From: an uncultured Prevotellaceae bacterium
GTDB lineage: Bacteria; Bacteroidota; Bacteroidia; Bacteroidales; Bacteroidaceae
NCBI GenBank assembly: GCA_902801155.1
Contig: CADCHG010000030.1
Span: 32,422-84,638 of the forward strand
Direction of reading: 5' to 3'
DNA length: 52,217 nucleotides
The number at the start of each line of letters is the position of its first letter. Position 1 is the stretch's first letter. Below are positions 32,726 to 42,651 of the stretch, piece by piece. The notes beneath the pieces were generated by a model that searched no databases, was not told the DNA's origin, and worked only from the letters and a program-made list of their open reading frames with translations. Made by a program: the position numbers and the translations under genes.

Positions 32726-33008
32726 TATTTATACCTTATATATAATAGAAAATCCATTTTGATTGCAAAGGTAAGAAATAAAAATTACAATTAAGAAGAA
32801 ATTTGATTATTTGTAGTGTAACGGCTCGCAGATTCTGTATTTTCATGGAAAGAAAAAATGTGTGCGCAAACACCGTAAAAGTGTTAAAAAACCACTTTTT
32901 GGGGGTTAAAGTAAAACTTTAACGTTTATTTGCAATTTGTAAATATCAGAAAATCAAATGGTTGCAAAAAAGTTACAAAAACGGGGTAAAAAAAATCGTA
33001 AAAAAATG

Positions 33009-33039
33009 TTGTTGGTATTGAAAAAATACTTACCTTTGC
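33009..33039 (+). promoter_or_regulatory. Promoter of small lipoprotein gene; end of a 364-base gap
   Basis: TTG (33009-33011), 19 bases, TACCTTTGC (33031-33039). The rest of 32726-33089 is AT-rich with only the mtaB -7 box (32765) and no other feature seen. Confidence 0.75.
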
Positions 33040-33089
33040 AGTGTTTTAATAAACAAAGATTGTTTTACAGTTTTAAAAAAGCAAAGAAA

Positions 33090-33242
33090 ATGAAGAAATT
33101 AGTTTTTATGTTCGTAGCTATGGCTGCAATCTCTTTCGCATCATGTGGTGACAACAAGGCAGCTAACGAGGCTCCTGCTGAGGATACAACTGCTGTTGAT
33201 ACAGCTGATACAGCTGCTGTTGATACTGCTAATGCACAGTAA
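33090..33242 (+). CDS. Very small Ala/Thr/Asp-rich lipoprotein
   Basis: 50 residues from the ATG at 33090. The type II signal MKKLVFMFVAMAAISFASC is followed by a 31-residue low-complexity acidic tail with near repeats of TAAVDTADTA. It has a strong promoter and a strong terminator, so it is probably abundant. Such tiny lipoproteins are common in Prevotella; no function is known to me. The upstream open frame from 32958 spans the promoter and is rejected. Confidence 0.75.
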   Translation: MKKLVFMFVAMAAISFASCGDNKAANEAPAEDTTAVDTADTAAVDTANAQ

Positions 33243-33272
33243 GCATAACTACCGAACGGTAAAAAAGAGATG

Positions 33273-33310
33273 ACGCCGGAACGATGTTGACATCGTGCCG
33301 GCGTTTTTTT
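33273..33310 (+). terminator. Terminator of small lipoprotein gene
   Basis: ACGCCGGAACGATG, TTGA loop, CATCGTGCCGGCGT, then TTTTTTT. Confidence 0.92.
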
Positions 33311-33343
33311 CTTGTAGATGTTTTATAATTATAGATTATTAAA

Positions 33344-33541
33344 ATGATGAATCGTAATATATTCCCTTGGGCTTTTTTCTTCAATATTATTATTGCAGTA
33401 TGCCTAAGCTCGTGTATTTCAAGAAATTCGGATAATACTCCGAATGATGAAGAACTTGGTGATACCGTACCTGCTTCAGAGTTCTCGGTTGTGGAAGATA
33501 CCGCTTCTGTTACTGCCAATGACACGATTGCCAAAAAGTAA
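33344..33541 (+). CDS. Second small lipoprotein
   Basis: 65 residues. The signal MNRNIFPWAFFFNIIIAVCLSSC ends in a lipobox; the mature part is acidic (DNTPNDEELGD, VVEDTASVTANDT), similar in style to the 50-residue lipoprotein 100 bases upstream. No domain recognised. It converges on the ABC-F gene. Confidence 0.65.
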   Translation: MMNRNIFPWAFFFNIIIAVCLSSCISRNSDNTPNDEELGDTVPASEFSVVEDTASVTANDTIAKK

Positions 33542-33566
33542 GTGAACGTTATAATAATGCGGAAAA

Positions 33567-33615
33567 CATAACTCCGTCATACTTCCTGATGATAGGTAAG
33601 TATGGCGGAGTTATG
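33567..33615 (-). terminator. Long hairpin between convergent genes, terminator of ABC-F operon
   Basis: CATAACTCCGTCATACTT (33567-33584) pairs with AAGTATGGCGGAGTTATG (33598-33615), one mismatch. On the minus strand it is followed by TTTTCC; the plus side has no U-run. Confidence 0.8.
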
Positions 33616-33624
33616 GGTAAAATG

Positions 33625-35439
33625 CTATGCAAACTCCGAGAGTTCAAGCCAGCGCATTTCCTTTTCGTCAAGTTCCTCGTTGAGAATAGGGAGACGCTTG
33701 CTTAGTTCCGTGATTTTTTCAACATCAATTGTGCCGGAACTTAGAGCATTTTCGATTTCTGATTTCTCTGCAGTAAGTGTTTCGATGTCTTTTTCCAGTT
33801 GGTTGAACTCCTGACGTTCCTTATAGGTAAGCCTCCTCTTTTGTGGTGCTGCGTTAGGATCGCGAGGTCCGCTCTTTGTCGTGGTTGACTGTTGGGTAGT
33901 AGGTGTTGTGGCTTCGTCCTTCGGCTGTAACTTCTGCCATTCACGATATTGGGTGTAGTTGCCAGGGAAGTCCTTTATTTTGCCTTCGCCTTGGAAAACG
34001 AGAAGATGATCCACAACCTTGTCCATGAAGTAGCGGTCGTGACTGACCACGATAACGCATCCGGGAAAGTCCTGAAGGTATTCCTCAAGTATCTGGAGCG
34101 TTTTGATGTCGAGGTCGTTGGTAGGCTCATCGAGAACGAGGAAATTAGGATTCCTCATAAGTACGGTGCAGAGATAGAGTTTTCGCTTCTCGCCTCCCGA
34201 AAGTTTATATACATAGTTGTATTGCTGCTCTGGGGTGAAGAGAAAATGTTGAAGGAACTGCGAAGCCGTGAGGTGACGACCTTGTCCAAGGTCTATGTAG
34301 TCGGCTATGTCGCGTATAACATCTATCACCTTCTGCGACTCATCAAACTGAAGTCCTTCCTGAGAGAAATATCCGAATCTGACCGTCTCACCGATATCAA
34401 ACTTACCTGCATCTACAGGTTCAAGTCCGAGAAGGAGCTTGAGGAATGTTGATTTGCCAGTACCGTTATTACCCACTATGCCCATCTTCTCGAAACGGGC
34501 AAAGTTGTAATAGAAATTGTCGAGTATTGTCTTTCCCTTGGATGTTGGGTCGCCTTCTCTTGCAGGGAATGACTTTGATACATACTGACATTCGAAAATT
34601 TTTGAGCCGATATATACGGTGGATGCCTTTAGACGTATCTGTCGTTCTTCTATTCGTTGTTTGGCAACCTTTTCAAGTTCATAGAAAGCCTCCTCACGAT
34701 AACGCGCTTTGTGACCTCGTGCCTGTGGTTGTCGGCGCATCCATTCCAGTTCACGACGGTAGAGGTTGTTGGCATGCTCAATGTTGGCACGCATCGCATC
34801 TATACGTTCCTGTCTCTTCTCAAGATAATAAGAATATGAACCTCGATATGAATAGATTGTGTGGTTGTCGAGTTCGAGGATTACGGAACATACGTTGTCG
34901 AGAAAGTATCGGTCGTGTGTAACCATAAGCAAGGTGCGGTTTCCTCGTGTCAGGAAACCTTCAAGCCATACCACCATTTCAAGGTCAAGGTGGTTCGTAG
35001 GCTCATCAAGAATGAGAAGGTCTGGATTGGAGATAAGAGCCTGAGCAAGAGCCACACGTTTCTGTTGACCGCCGCTTAGCTGTGACATTGGCTGGTCGAA
35101 ATCACGAATCCGTAGCTGTGTGAGAATCTGCTTTGCCTTCAGTTGTGCGTCATCATCCTTATCTACGCCTGAGAAACAGGCCTCCATTACCGTTGCTCCT
35201 TCTGGGAACTTAGGTTCCTGATGAAGGAATCCAATGCGGATGCCGTTTCTGAAGATAATATCACCCGAATCGCAACTCTCTTCACCGCAGAGCATGGATA
35301 GGAGTGTTGTTTTGCCTGTACCGTTTTGAGCAATAAGTCCGATACGCTGTCCTTCACCTATGGAGAAAGAGATATTTTCGAAGAGGATTCTCTCTCCGAA
35401 ACGCTTGCTTATATTTTGTACGTCAAGTAATGGTTGCAC
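33625..35439 (-). CDS. ABC-F family ATPase (Uup/EttA-type translation factor)
   Basis: 604 residues with two ABC domains and no membrane segment. Walker A is GLIAQNGTGKTT and GIVGNNGTGKST, signatures LSGGQQKR and LSGGEKRK, Walker B LLILDEPTNHLD and FLVLDEPTNDLD. Between them lies the P-site tRNA interaction linker with the Arg-rich WMRRQPQARGHKARYRE, and at the C terminus a Lys/Glu coiled coil, the layout of Uup. It acts on stalled ribosomes or branched DNA intermediates. It is the last gene of the dnaN-to-ABC-F run, 27 bases behind engB. Confidence 0.9.
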   Translation of the reverse strand: MQPLLDVQNISKRFGERILFENISFSIGEGQRIGLIAQNGTGKTTLLSMLCGEESCDSGDIIFRNGIRIGFLHQEPKFPEGATVMEACFSGVDKDDDAQLKAKQILTQLRIRDFDQPMSQLSGGQQKRVALAQALISNPDLLILDEPTNHLDLEMVVWLEGFLTRGNRTLLMVTHDRYFLDNVCSVILELDNHTIYSYRGSYSYYLEKRQERIDAMRANIEHANNLYRRELEWMRRQPQARGHKARYREEAFYELEKVAKQRIEERQIRLKASTVYIGSKIFECQYVSKSFPAREGDPTSKGKTILDNFYYNFARFEKMGIVGNNGTGKSTFLKLLLGLEPVDAGKFDIGETVRFGYFSQEGLQFDESQKVIDVIRDIADYIDLGQGRHLTASQFLQHFLFTPEQQYNYVYKLSGGEKRKLYLCTVLMRNPNFLVLDEPTNDLDIKTLQILEEYLQDFPGCVIVVSHDRYFMDKVVDHLLVFQGEGKIKDFPGNYTQYREWQKLQPKDEATTPTTQQSTTTKSGPRDPNAAPQKRRLTYKERQEFNQLEKDIETLTAEKSEIENALSSGTIDVEKITELSKRLPILNEELDEKEMRWLELSEFA

Positions 35440-35466
35440 TTTTTCTTGGGTGTTGGGTGATGGATG

Positions 35467-36084
35467 TTAGGTGTTGGAGGAAGAGTTAAGAATCTGCTCA
35501 ATATAGTCAAGAACCTCGTCCCTGCCCTGTTTCTTCTCGGATGATGTAATAAAATAAGGTGGAAGTTCCTCCCAAACATCAAGGAGTGTCTTCATATACT
35601 TCTCTGCATTCTGACGCGCCTTCACAGGACCGAGTTTGTCGGCTTTCGTGAATACGATAGAGAAAGGAACACCATTCTCGCCCAGCCAATCCATGAATTC
35701 ACGGTCGATATTTTGAGGATCGTGCCTGATATCAATGAGAAGGAATACATTCGCCAATTGCTCACGTTGGAGAATATATGTGGAAATCATCTTTTCTATA
35801 TCATCCTGCACTTTCTTAGAACGCTTGGCAAAGCCATATCCTGGAAGGTCTATGATATACCATTGGTTATCTGGTTTCGACTCTATAAGGAAATGGTTTA
35901 TGAGAAGTGTCTTGCCCGGAGTTGCAGATGTCTTTGCGAGGTTCTTGTGGTTGCAAAGCATATTGATAAGACTGGACTTGCCCACGTTACTTCTGCCTAT
36001 GAAGGCAAACTCCATGAGATTGTCTTTGGGGCATTGAGATATCTTTGCCGAACTTATCTTGAATTCAGATTTCTTGATTTCCAT
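35467..36084 (-). CDS. engB: Ribosome biogenesis GTPase YsxC/EngB
   Basis: 205 residues, TRAFAC GTPase. G1 [13 protein letters not shown]2 within [14 protein letters not shown]3 [10 protein letters not shown]4 TKADKLG and G5 TSSEKKQG are all intact. It is needed for late 50S subunit assembly. It lies between the TPR protein and the ABC-F ATPase with 27-base gaps on either side. Confidence 0.94.
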   Translation of the reverse strand: MEIKKSEFKISSAKISQCPKDNLMEFAFIGRSNVGKSSLINMLCNHKNLAKTSATPGKTLLINHFLIESKPDNQWYIIDLPGYGFAKRSKKVQDDIEKMISTYILQREQLANVFLLIDIRHDPQNIDREFMDWLGENGVPFSIVFTKADKLGPVKARQNAEKYMKTLLDVWEELPPYFITSSEKKQGRDEVLDYIEQILNSSSNT

Positions 36085-36111
36085 GTTTTTTCAGTTTAGA
36101 ATAACCTGAAA

Positions 36112-37794
36112 TTACTTTGAGTATTTCTCTATAAGCGGCTCTGCCATTTCCGAACCGAGCTCCTTTGCTTTTTCAAGAGTTGCCAAGCCCTCTTTCTTCT
36201 TGCCCTTGAGTATCTGCGCGAGACCGTAAACAGCATGAGCGTCACCATAGTCAGGGAAGCGGGTCATACATAGTTGAGCAGTAGCCATACCCTCGTCAAT
36301 CTTGTTTACCCTAACTTGAAGCATAGCCTTCTCGGCATAATAAAGTTGCTCGTTTGGAGCGAGGGTGATAGCTTTGTCAATATCATCAAGGGCTGGCTGA
36401 TACAGTTTGGCCTTTAGTTCTGCCTGTTCCTTGAGGTAGAAGAACTTGCCGTTCAGCATCTGTCCCATAAGCTTCTCATATTCATTATAATCGGCAACAG
36501 CCCTACGGTATATGCCATTATCGTCAAGGTATTTACCACGAATCATAAGGTATGGAGCGGCATCCGCCTTGTATGGCTGTGGATAACATGCAACGGCACT
36601 ATCCAGCATTTCGATAACTTTTTCTTTTGGGGCGTTATTCGCCTGAAGACAGAGAGAAGCATTGTAGAAGCATTCCGCACTCCTCATATTTGTCTTTGTC
36701 ACATCAAGGAAAATGTTGTATGCCTCGTCGTATCTCTTGGCTGTGTAGAGAATCTTACCCTTGTGAAGGTTATATACAGGCAACGGATTAACACCCATTG
36801 CCGCATCAACCTCGGCGATGGCTTTATCAAGAGTCCATTCTGTAAATGTACTGTCATTGCTGTAAAGCAGTTTGTTGAAGATGAGTTTTGAGTAGTCGAA
36901 ATGAGGCTCATCCTTCTTTTCGCATTTCTCAATACCTTCTTCCATAACTTTTGCAGCCTCGGCAAACTGTCCCTTGTCTGTCAGATAGAGTGCCTTTGAG
37001 TTATAGCCTTCTGATGCTGTAGGGAATTTGCTGATGAACTCATCCGCCATGCCTAGGATATTGTCGTTGGCATTGCTTCCCTGATTCATGAACAGTGCAA
37101 CGACTGCTTGGTCGAAATCATCAGGAAGTGCAACGCGCATCTGTGTAAGACGCATTGTTGCCTGCTTTGATGTAAAGCCACTAACGGTCATCGACATTGC
37201 ATACTGAGCACTTGGGCAATATACATCCGTGCGTTTCTTTGCCGGTTGCATAAGACCGAGTAGTTCGCCATTGCTGTTGAGGAAAGGTGAACCTGCAAGT
37301 TCGTCGGATGCCGTCTGCTCATAGATATAATATGGTAGGTTGTTTTGGAATGACTCTACCTTTGATGGCTGATATTTCTTGATGACAGGATTCTTGATGT
37401 CATATTCAATTAGCCAGCTATCGCTACCAGCCTCAATCTTTGTCTGTGCAATGGCAATAGGTGTGATTGCCATTTTCTTTTCCTCGGGAACCACGACCTT
37501 GAACTTTGATACATTGTATATTTCGTTTGCACCGATCAGACAATCTACATCATACTTTCTGCCTTGTGCGTCTATGATATTTGCCTTTGAGGCACCTATG
37601 AACGCCTCCCATGTGGCAAGACATGTGCCGTTAGCATCTACGAAAGCACCATAACCGGTATGTAGAAGATTTCCGTTTGCATCGAATGTAGTGAGTTTGA
37701 ACATGCTCTTTGCCGCTTTCTTAACGGCAGCTGATTGTGCCATTGCCATGAAAGGCATGAGCAGAAGAGTTATGAATATAGTGATTTTTTTCAT
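36112..37794 (-). CDS. Secreted protein: degenerate trypsin-like domain plus TPR repeats
   Basis: 560 residues. The signal peptide is MKKITIFITLLLMPFMAMA. Residues about 25-200 resemble a trypsin/HtrA fold (GYGAFVDANGTCLATWEAF, then AGSPFLNSNGELLGLM): the serine-loop Ser is kept but the positions expected for the catalytic His and Asp read Trp-Glu-Ala and Asn-Val-Ser, so it is probably inactive. Residues about 220-555 are TPR-like helices (AKYDEAYNIFLDVTKTN, ALDDIDKAITLAPNEQLYYAEKA). It is likely a periplasmic scaffold; the partner is unknown. Confidence 0.75.
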   Translation of the reverse strand: MKKITIFITLLLMPFMAMAQSAAVKKAAKSMFKLTTFDANGNLLHTGYGAFVDANGTCLATWEAFIGASKANIIDAQGRKYDVDCLIGANEIYNVSKFKVVVPEEKKMAITPIAIAQTKIEAGSDSWLIEYDIKNPVIKKYQPSKVESFQNNLPYYIYEQTASDELAGSPFLNSNGELLGLMQPAKKRTDVYCPSAQYAMSMTVSGFTSKQATMRLTQMRVALPDDFDQAVVALFMNQGSNANDNILGMADEFISKFPTASEGYNSKALYLTDKGQFAEAAKVMEEGIEKCEKKDEPHFDYSKLIFNKLLYSNDSTFTEWTLDKAIAEVDAAMGVNPLPVYNLHKGKILYTAKRYDEAYNIFLDVTKTNMRSAECFYNASLCLQANNAPKEKVIEMLDSAVACYPQPYKADAAPYLMIRGKYLDDNGIYRRAVADYNEYEKLMGQMLNGKFFYLKEQAELKAKLYQPALDDIDKAITLAPNEQLYYAEKAMLQVRVNKIDEGMATAQLCMTRFPDYGDAHAVYGLAQILKGKKKEGLATLEKAKELGSEMAEPLIEKYSK

Positions 37795-37822
37795 TTTGTC
37801 ATTTACAATTTGCCTTTTTCGT

Positions 37823-39499
37823 TTATCTTTTCAGCAATTCCCTTGCGTTAGTTAGTGCTGCCTCGGTGATGTTCTCGCCGCTCAGCATCTGGGCAATCTC
37901 CTGAACACGTTCTTCATCGTTGAGACGGCGCATGAGGGAAGTTGTGCCGCTTTCTGTGTCGTGCTTTTCCACCTTGTAGTGGCATGAGCCTTTGGAAGCA
38001 ATCTGTGGCAGATGTGTGATGCTTATTACCTGACGATTTGCCTCACCCATCTCCTTCATTATCTCAGCCATCTTCTCTGCCATCTTACCGCTTACGCCGG
38101 TATCAATCTCATCGAAGATGATGGTTGGCAACTTTACCGCACCGCTTATCATTGCCTTCAGCGACAGCATTACACGTGCAATCTCACCTCCAGATGCCAC
38201 TTGTGAAACAGGTCGCAATGCCATGCCCTTGTTGGCTGAGAACATGAAAGCTATTTTATCCTGACCATCTTTGGTTAGGTGTGAAGAATCATCGGACTTG
38301 TTGCAGGTAAGCTCAACGGCAAACTGCACGTTAGGCATCCCGAGTGCCGTGAGACGCTTGTGAATTTCCTCCTCTACAGTCTTGGCTGCCTTGGCGCGTG
38401 TCTTGGTGAGAGCTGCCGCAAGTTGCAGGGTTTCCTTTCTGAGTGATGCGACCTTGGCAGTCTGTTCCTTCAATTCCTCATCGGAATTGTCAATGGCATC
38501 AATGGCACGTTGCAGGCGGTCGCGTTCCTCTATCAGCTCCTCTACAGTACTCTTCGAATATTTCTTCTCGAGTGAGTAGAGCGTGTCGAGACGGTCATTG
38601 ATGTATTCGAGGCGATTAGGGTCGAACTCCACATCATCAAGTGCGCTATTGATGTCGGATGCAATGTCCTTGATTTCTATATATGCACTTTCGAGTCTTT
38701 CTGACAATTCCTCCACCTGTGGGAAAACGCTCGTGATGCTCTCTATGCTACCGCAAACCTGCCTGAGATTGCTTATTATGTCATTGTTGTCACCATTCAG
38801 GAGCGTGTCGGCAGTATATAGGGCTGATTTTATTTCTTCAGTATGTGATGCGCTATCCTGTTCCTGTTCCAGCTCTTCCTGTTCGCCTGCCACGAGGTTG
38901 GCTGCTGTCAGTTCATCAAGTTGGAAACGCATGAAGTCTTCATTCTTCTGGTTCTCAGAGATGCTTTCTTTCAGTTCGGCAAGAGTCTTCTCGGCAGTAT
39001 GAAGTTCGTGGAATGCCTTTGTGTATGCCTCGCGTTCTTTTGTGTTGCGGGCAATGATATCGACGGTGTTCAGTTGAAAGTCTTCCTTTTGCAACAGAAG
39101 GTTCTGATGCTGTGAATGAACATCCATGAGCATCTCGCCAAGTTCCTTCATTTGATGAACGCTGGCAGGTGTATCGTTGATGAAACCACGGCTCTTGCCC
39201 GATGCTGTGAGTTCGCGACGTATTATGCAGTCATCGGCGTCGAAGTCAATTTCATTCTCATTAAACCATTTCTTCATGTCGTATGCCGAGAGATTGAAAT
39301 GTGCTTCGATACTGCATTTCTGAGCACCGGTCTTGATTGCCTTTGTGTCGGCACGCTGTCCCATGAGCAATCCGATGGCACCGAGCACGATACTCTTACC
39401 TGCACCCGTCTCACCTGTAATGACAGAGAAACCAGATTCAAAATCAATGTCGAGACTGTCAATAAGAGCGAAGTTCCTTATATGTAATTCTTTAAGCAT
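37823..39499 (-). CDS. recN: DNA repair protein RecN
   Basis: 558 residues, SMC-like. Walker A GETGAGKSIVLGAIGLLMG is near the N terminus; two coiled-coil arms follow around a central hinge. The signature is VASGGEIARVMLSLK, Walker B TIIFDEIDTGVSG, and the C-terminal D-loop/H-loop is VISITHLPQIAS. It acts in RecA-dependent double-strand break repair. Four bases separate it from the DUF4835 gene. Confidence 0.95.
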   Translation of the reverse strand: MLKELHIRNFALIDSLDIDFESGFSVITGETGAGKSIVLGAIGLLMGQRADTKAIKTGAQKCSIEAHFNLSAYDMKKWFNENEIDFDADDCIIRRELTASGKSRGFINDTPASVHQMKELGEMLMDVHSQHQNLLLQKEDFQLNTVDIIARNTKEREAYTKAFHELHTAEKTLAELKESISENQKNEDFMRFQLDELTAANLVAGEQEELEQEQDSASHTEEIKSALYTADTLLNGDNNDIISNLRQVCGSIESITSVFPQVEELSERLESAYIEIKDIASDINSALDDVEFDPNRLEYINDRLDTLYSLEKKYSKSTVEELIEERDRLQRAIDAIDNSDEELKEQTAKVASLRKETLQLAAALTKTRAKAAKTVEEEIHKRLTALGMPNVQFAVELTCNKSDDSSHLTKDGQDKIAFMFSANKGMALRPVSQVASGGEIARVMLSLKAMISGAVKLPTIIFDEIDTGVSGKMAEKMAEIMKEMGEANRQVISITHLPQIASKGSCHYKVEKHDTESGTTSLMRRLNDEERVQEIAQMLSGENITEAALTNARELLKR

Positions 39500-39503
39500 T
39501 GAA

Positions 39504-40439
39504 CTATTGTTTTATCTTCTCCCACGTGTTGTTTTGTGAGGCATTGATACTAAAGAGAATGTCATACACCGATTCCTTTTCCTTTTGTGTACCTTTTCCT
39601 TTATATATGTTGGCAATCTCCTCTTTCTTATAGTCTGTCCATATCTGTGGAAGCATTGAAAGCGGGCGGTCCTCGTGTGCCTTCTTCAGATTCTCCTGAA
39701 TGGCTGTTGTTATCTCCGTTCGACCTCGCTCTACGTTGTTTGCCATCTCGTCAAGTCCTTTGCGGTAGTAGTTGTACTGCAACTGACGGAAAGGAGCCAT
39801 AGCTCCGTCGAGATAGTCATTGATTATGGCGAATCGGTTTCGGGAGTTGTCGAAAGCCTTCCATCCCGGATAGTCGAGATTCTGGGCATTGTTTGTGAGG
39901 TTCATACATTTCTGCAATATCTCCTCTCCTCCGTTTGGTGCGAAGGTGTCAAGGTCAAGTCCGATAAGGAGGTAGGCATAATAGGCAAGGAGAGCAGTCA
40001 ACTGATTGTCGATATTCTCTTCGTTGAACTCAATCTGGTCAAACTGCGAGAACTGGAAATCGAAGTTCTGATCGGTGTTGTTATAGAATGTCGTTGTATA
40101 AGAACTGTTAAACACGGGTCGGATAGCCTGAATAGTGGCAGTACATCCCCATGAGTTTTCCTCTTGCGAGAATTTCTTTACCGTGAGGTTGAAGTTGGCG
40201 GTAATACGCTCGTTCTCCTTGAACTGTAGGTTTGTCCATTGGCGGTTGTTGAAGAACTCCTCCAAAGTCTCCTTCAGTTTGTCGAAGATGCCTTGGTCGG
40301 CTATCTGTACGGCATTGTGGTTTATGGTGAATTTGGCCTTGAACTCCTGAGCAGACGAAAAGGCATTACACAACCATACCATCGCAAAGACTGCGATGGT
40401 ACGGATGGTGATTGTATTATGATGTGTATTGAAACGCAC
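39504..40439 (-). CDS. DUF4835 family exported protein
   Basis: 311 residues, starting at the GTG at 40439 just after the exonuclease stop; this start gives a clean signal peptide (TIRTIAVFAMVWLCNAFSSA). The mature part has FKAKFTINHNAVQIADQGIF, NSSYTTTFYNNTDQNFDFQF and FAPNGGEEILQKCMNLTNNAQ, matching DUF4835 proteins found between dnaN and recN across Bacteroidetes. The role is unknown; the location implies a periplasmic or outer-membrane protein. The coaBC gene often present in this cluster is absent. Confidence 0.82.
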   Translation of the reverse strand: MRFNTHHNTITIRTIAVFAMVWLCNAFSSAQEFKAKFTINHNAVQIADQGIFDKLKETLEEFFNNRQWTNLQFKENERITANFNLTVKKFSQEENSWGCTATIQAIRPVFNSSYTTTFYNNTDQNFDFQFSQFDQIEFNEENIDNQLTALLAYYAYLLIGLDLDTFAPNGGEEILQKCMNLTNNAQNLDYPGWKAFDNSRNRFAIINDYLDGAMAPFRQLQYNYYRKGLDEMANNVERGRTEITTAIQENLKKAHEDRPLSMLPQIWTDYKKEEIANIYKGKGTQKEKESVYDILFSINASQNNTWEKIKQ

Positions 40440-40441
40440 TT

Positions 40442-41302
40442 TTAATTTTTTACTGTATAGATCTCGCGCATCTTTATTCTTGTCATCCACTGTTTGGTTT
40501 CAAGCGGGAAGTCACCGCCAATCATCCAAGAGTAGTAGCCAGGGTCTCGACGAAGAACATCTGCAACTGCCATGCCCTTGTATTTGCCGAAGTTGAACAG
40601 TTCCTGCTTCCTCGGCTTACCGTTCTTGTCAAGAAGCGGCTTGCCGTCAGGACCTTTCACTTCGCCCCATACCATTCTGCCTGCGAAATCCACATTGTCA
40701 TTCTGGCGTGAGAATTCATTGAGCACATCCATGTTGTTCTCCAGTTTGCGGTCTTCCTCTTCCTGCTTGGCTGGGTCGTACATATCTAGCTGTGCCTGAA
40801 GGACCTTCCATGTTGCCTCGGTGTCCTGATCGGCGAGGTGTGCCTGAAAGTCGTCCTCCATCTTCCTGCCACAATAGAACTTGTATGCGGCAGCAAGGTT
40901 ACGGCGCTCCATCTTGTGGAATATGGTCTGCACGTCGATGAGACGGCATTTTGAGAAGTCGAATGACTGTCCTGCACGAAGCAGTTCCTCTGCAAGCATA
41001 GGTACGTCAAATCTGTTGGAATTGAAACCTGCGAAATCACATCCCTCAAAGTCTTTGACGAGTGTTCCCGCAAGTTCCTTGAACGTAGGCTTGTCTGCCA
41101 GCATCTCGTCGGTGATGCTTGTTATCTCCGTAATCACAGGCGGTAACTTGCACTCTGGGTTCACCATGTAGTTCCTGCGTGTCTCCGTACCGTCAGGCAT
41201 CGCCTTGATGTATGAAATCTGGATGATTCTGTCCTTGCTTATGTCAAGTCCTGTGGTCTCAAGATCAAAGATGATGAGAGGCTTTGTTAAGTTAAGTTTC
41301 AT
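40442..41302 (-). CDS. DnaQ-like 3'-5' exonuclease
   Basis: 286 residues. The DEDDh core is visible: IIFDLETTGLD, FAGFNSNRFDVPML, and HLADQDTEATW with the terminal His/Asp. The C-terminal FNFGKYKGMAVADVLRRDPGYYSWMI is the small ExoX-type module that follows such exonucleases. It probably proofreads or trims DNA together with the beta clamp encoded upstream (6-base gap). Confidence 0.88.
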   Translation of the reverse strand: MKLNLTKPLIIFDLETTGLDISKDRIIQISYIKAMPDGTETRRNYMVNPECKLPPVITEITSITDEMLADKPTFKELAGTLVKDFEGCDFAGFNSNRFDVPMLAEELLRAGQSFDFSKCRLIDVQTIFHKMERRNLAAAYKFYCGRKMEDDFQAHLADQDTEATWKVLQAQLDMYDPAKQEEEDRKLENNMDVLNEFSRQNDNVDFAGRMVWGEVKGPDGKPLLDKNGKPRKQELFNFGKYKGMAVADVLRRDPGYYSWMIGGDFPLETKQWMTRIKMREIYTVKN

Positions 41303-41308
41303 CCCTGA

Positions 41309-42433
41309 TTAGTCGTTAAGGAGCATTGGCATGATCAACATGAGGATATCCTCACCCTCTGGCTGCTGTGCTGGGCTGATAAGACCTGCCCTGCCCGGAT
41401 CTGCAAGTTCGATGACGATGTCGTCGGAAGAAATGTTGTTACATATCTCGTACAAAGCACCGCCCTTGAAACCTATGCTCATAGGCATACCGCCATACTC
41501 ACATGCTATTGTCTCACGTGCGCTTGTTGCAAAGTCGTGATCCTCAGCGTTGATTTCAAGTGTATTGAACTCGAGACGGAGCTTTATCAGCTGTGTGCTC
41601 TCGCTTGCAAATGGCATTACTCTTCGTATTGCGCTTACGAGTGCCTTTCTGTCGAGAGTCAAGGTGTTTGGATTGTCCTTTGGAATAACGCTGTTATAGT
41701 TAGGATACCTTCCCTCGATGAGTCGGCATGAGAGCATACCGTCAGCGAAGTGGATCTCTGCATTTGTCTGGTTGAAGCTGATTGTTACGTCATAGTCGCC
41801 TGAACCGAGAACAGAGCGGAGAAGGTTTGCCGGTTTCTTTGGCAGAATGAAAGATGAAGGAATCTCTGTCTTGCAACTGTAGATACGGTTCCTTACGAGC
41901 TTATGGCCGTCGGATGCAACAATTGCCATGTAGTCCTCGGTAAGGTCGAAGTAAAGACCGTTCATCACCATTCTCAATTCGTCCTGTGCTGTTGCGAAGA
42001 TAGTGCGGTTGATGTTGTTGGCAAGAACCTCGGCAGGAATCGTTGTTGTTGTTGCCTCGCCTTCAAGAGTCTTGAGACGTGGGTATTCATCGGCTTTCTG
42101 ACCGTAAATCTTATATGAACCGTTCTGATAGTTCATCTGAATGCTGCAATCGTCGAGGTTTACGTCGAATACGAGTGGCTGGTCGGCAAGTTCCTTGACT
42201 GCCGTCAACATAATTCTGTTAGGTACGCAGAATGAACCGTTGACATCATGCTCGTTCAGGTCAACGGTGCATTTCATCATATTAGAGTTGTCTGAAGCTG
42301 TAAGGATGAGTTTCCCGTCTTGTACCTCGAAGAGAAAGCATTCAAGAATGCTGATGCTATTCTTCGGACTTATGACTTTGCTCAGAATGTTTAGTTTGCT
42401 GTTTAGAGCTGTGCTTGAAATTGAAAATCTCAT
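41309..42433 (-). CDS. dnaN: DNA polymerase III beta sliding clamp
   Basis: 374 residues from the ATG at 42433. Three clamp domains: MRFSISSTALNSKLNILSKVI at the N terminus, the ATAQDELRMVMNGLYFDL middle domain, and the C-terminal IRRVMPFASESTQLIKL with a terminal MLIMPMLLND in place of the usual PMR. A TATCTTTG -7 box lies at 42487-42494. First gene of the seven-gene minus-strand run. dnaA is not in the window. Confidence 0.95.
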   Translation of the reverse strand: MRFSISSTALNSKLNILSKVISPKNSISILECFLFEVQDGKLILTASDNSNMMKCTVDLNEHDVNGSFCVPNRIMLTAVKELADQPLVFDVNLDDCSIQMNYQNGSYKIYGQKADEYPRLKTLEGEATTTTIPAEVLANNINRTIFATAQDELRMVMNGLYFDLTEDYMAIVASDGHKLVRNRIYSCKTEIPSSFILPKKPANLLRSVLGSGDYDVTISFNQTNAEIHFADGMLSCRLIEGRYPNYNSVIPKDNPNTLTLDRKALVSAIRRVMPFASESTQLIKLRLEFNTLEINAEDHDFATSARETIACEYGGMPMSIGFKGGALYEICNNISSDDIVIELADPGRAGLISPAQQPEGEDILMLIMPMLLND

Positions 42434-42651
42434 AGTCTTGTATGATTTGTTTTGTTTCTTAATGTTCAAATGTGTTAAATTGCCTACAAAGATACAAAAC
42501 TTTTGTGTTATTTGAAAAAATAATCCCAATAAAGTTGTCGATTTTAAAAATATTTTAGTAATTTCGCAGACGAAAACGGCATCAATTTGAAGAATTGTCT
42601 TTTTCTGCAACCTATAAATAGATTTTAAATCAAAAACAACAATAAATAATA

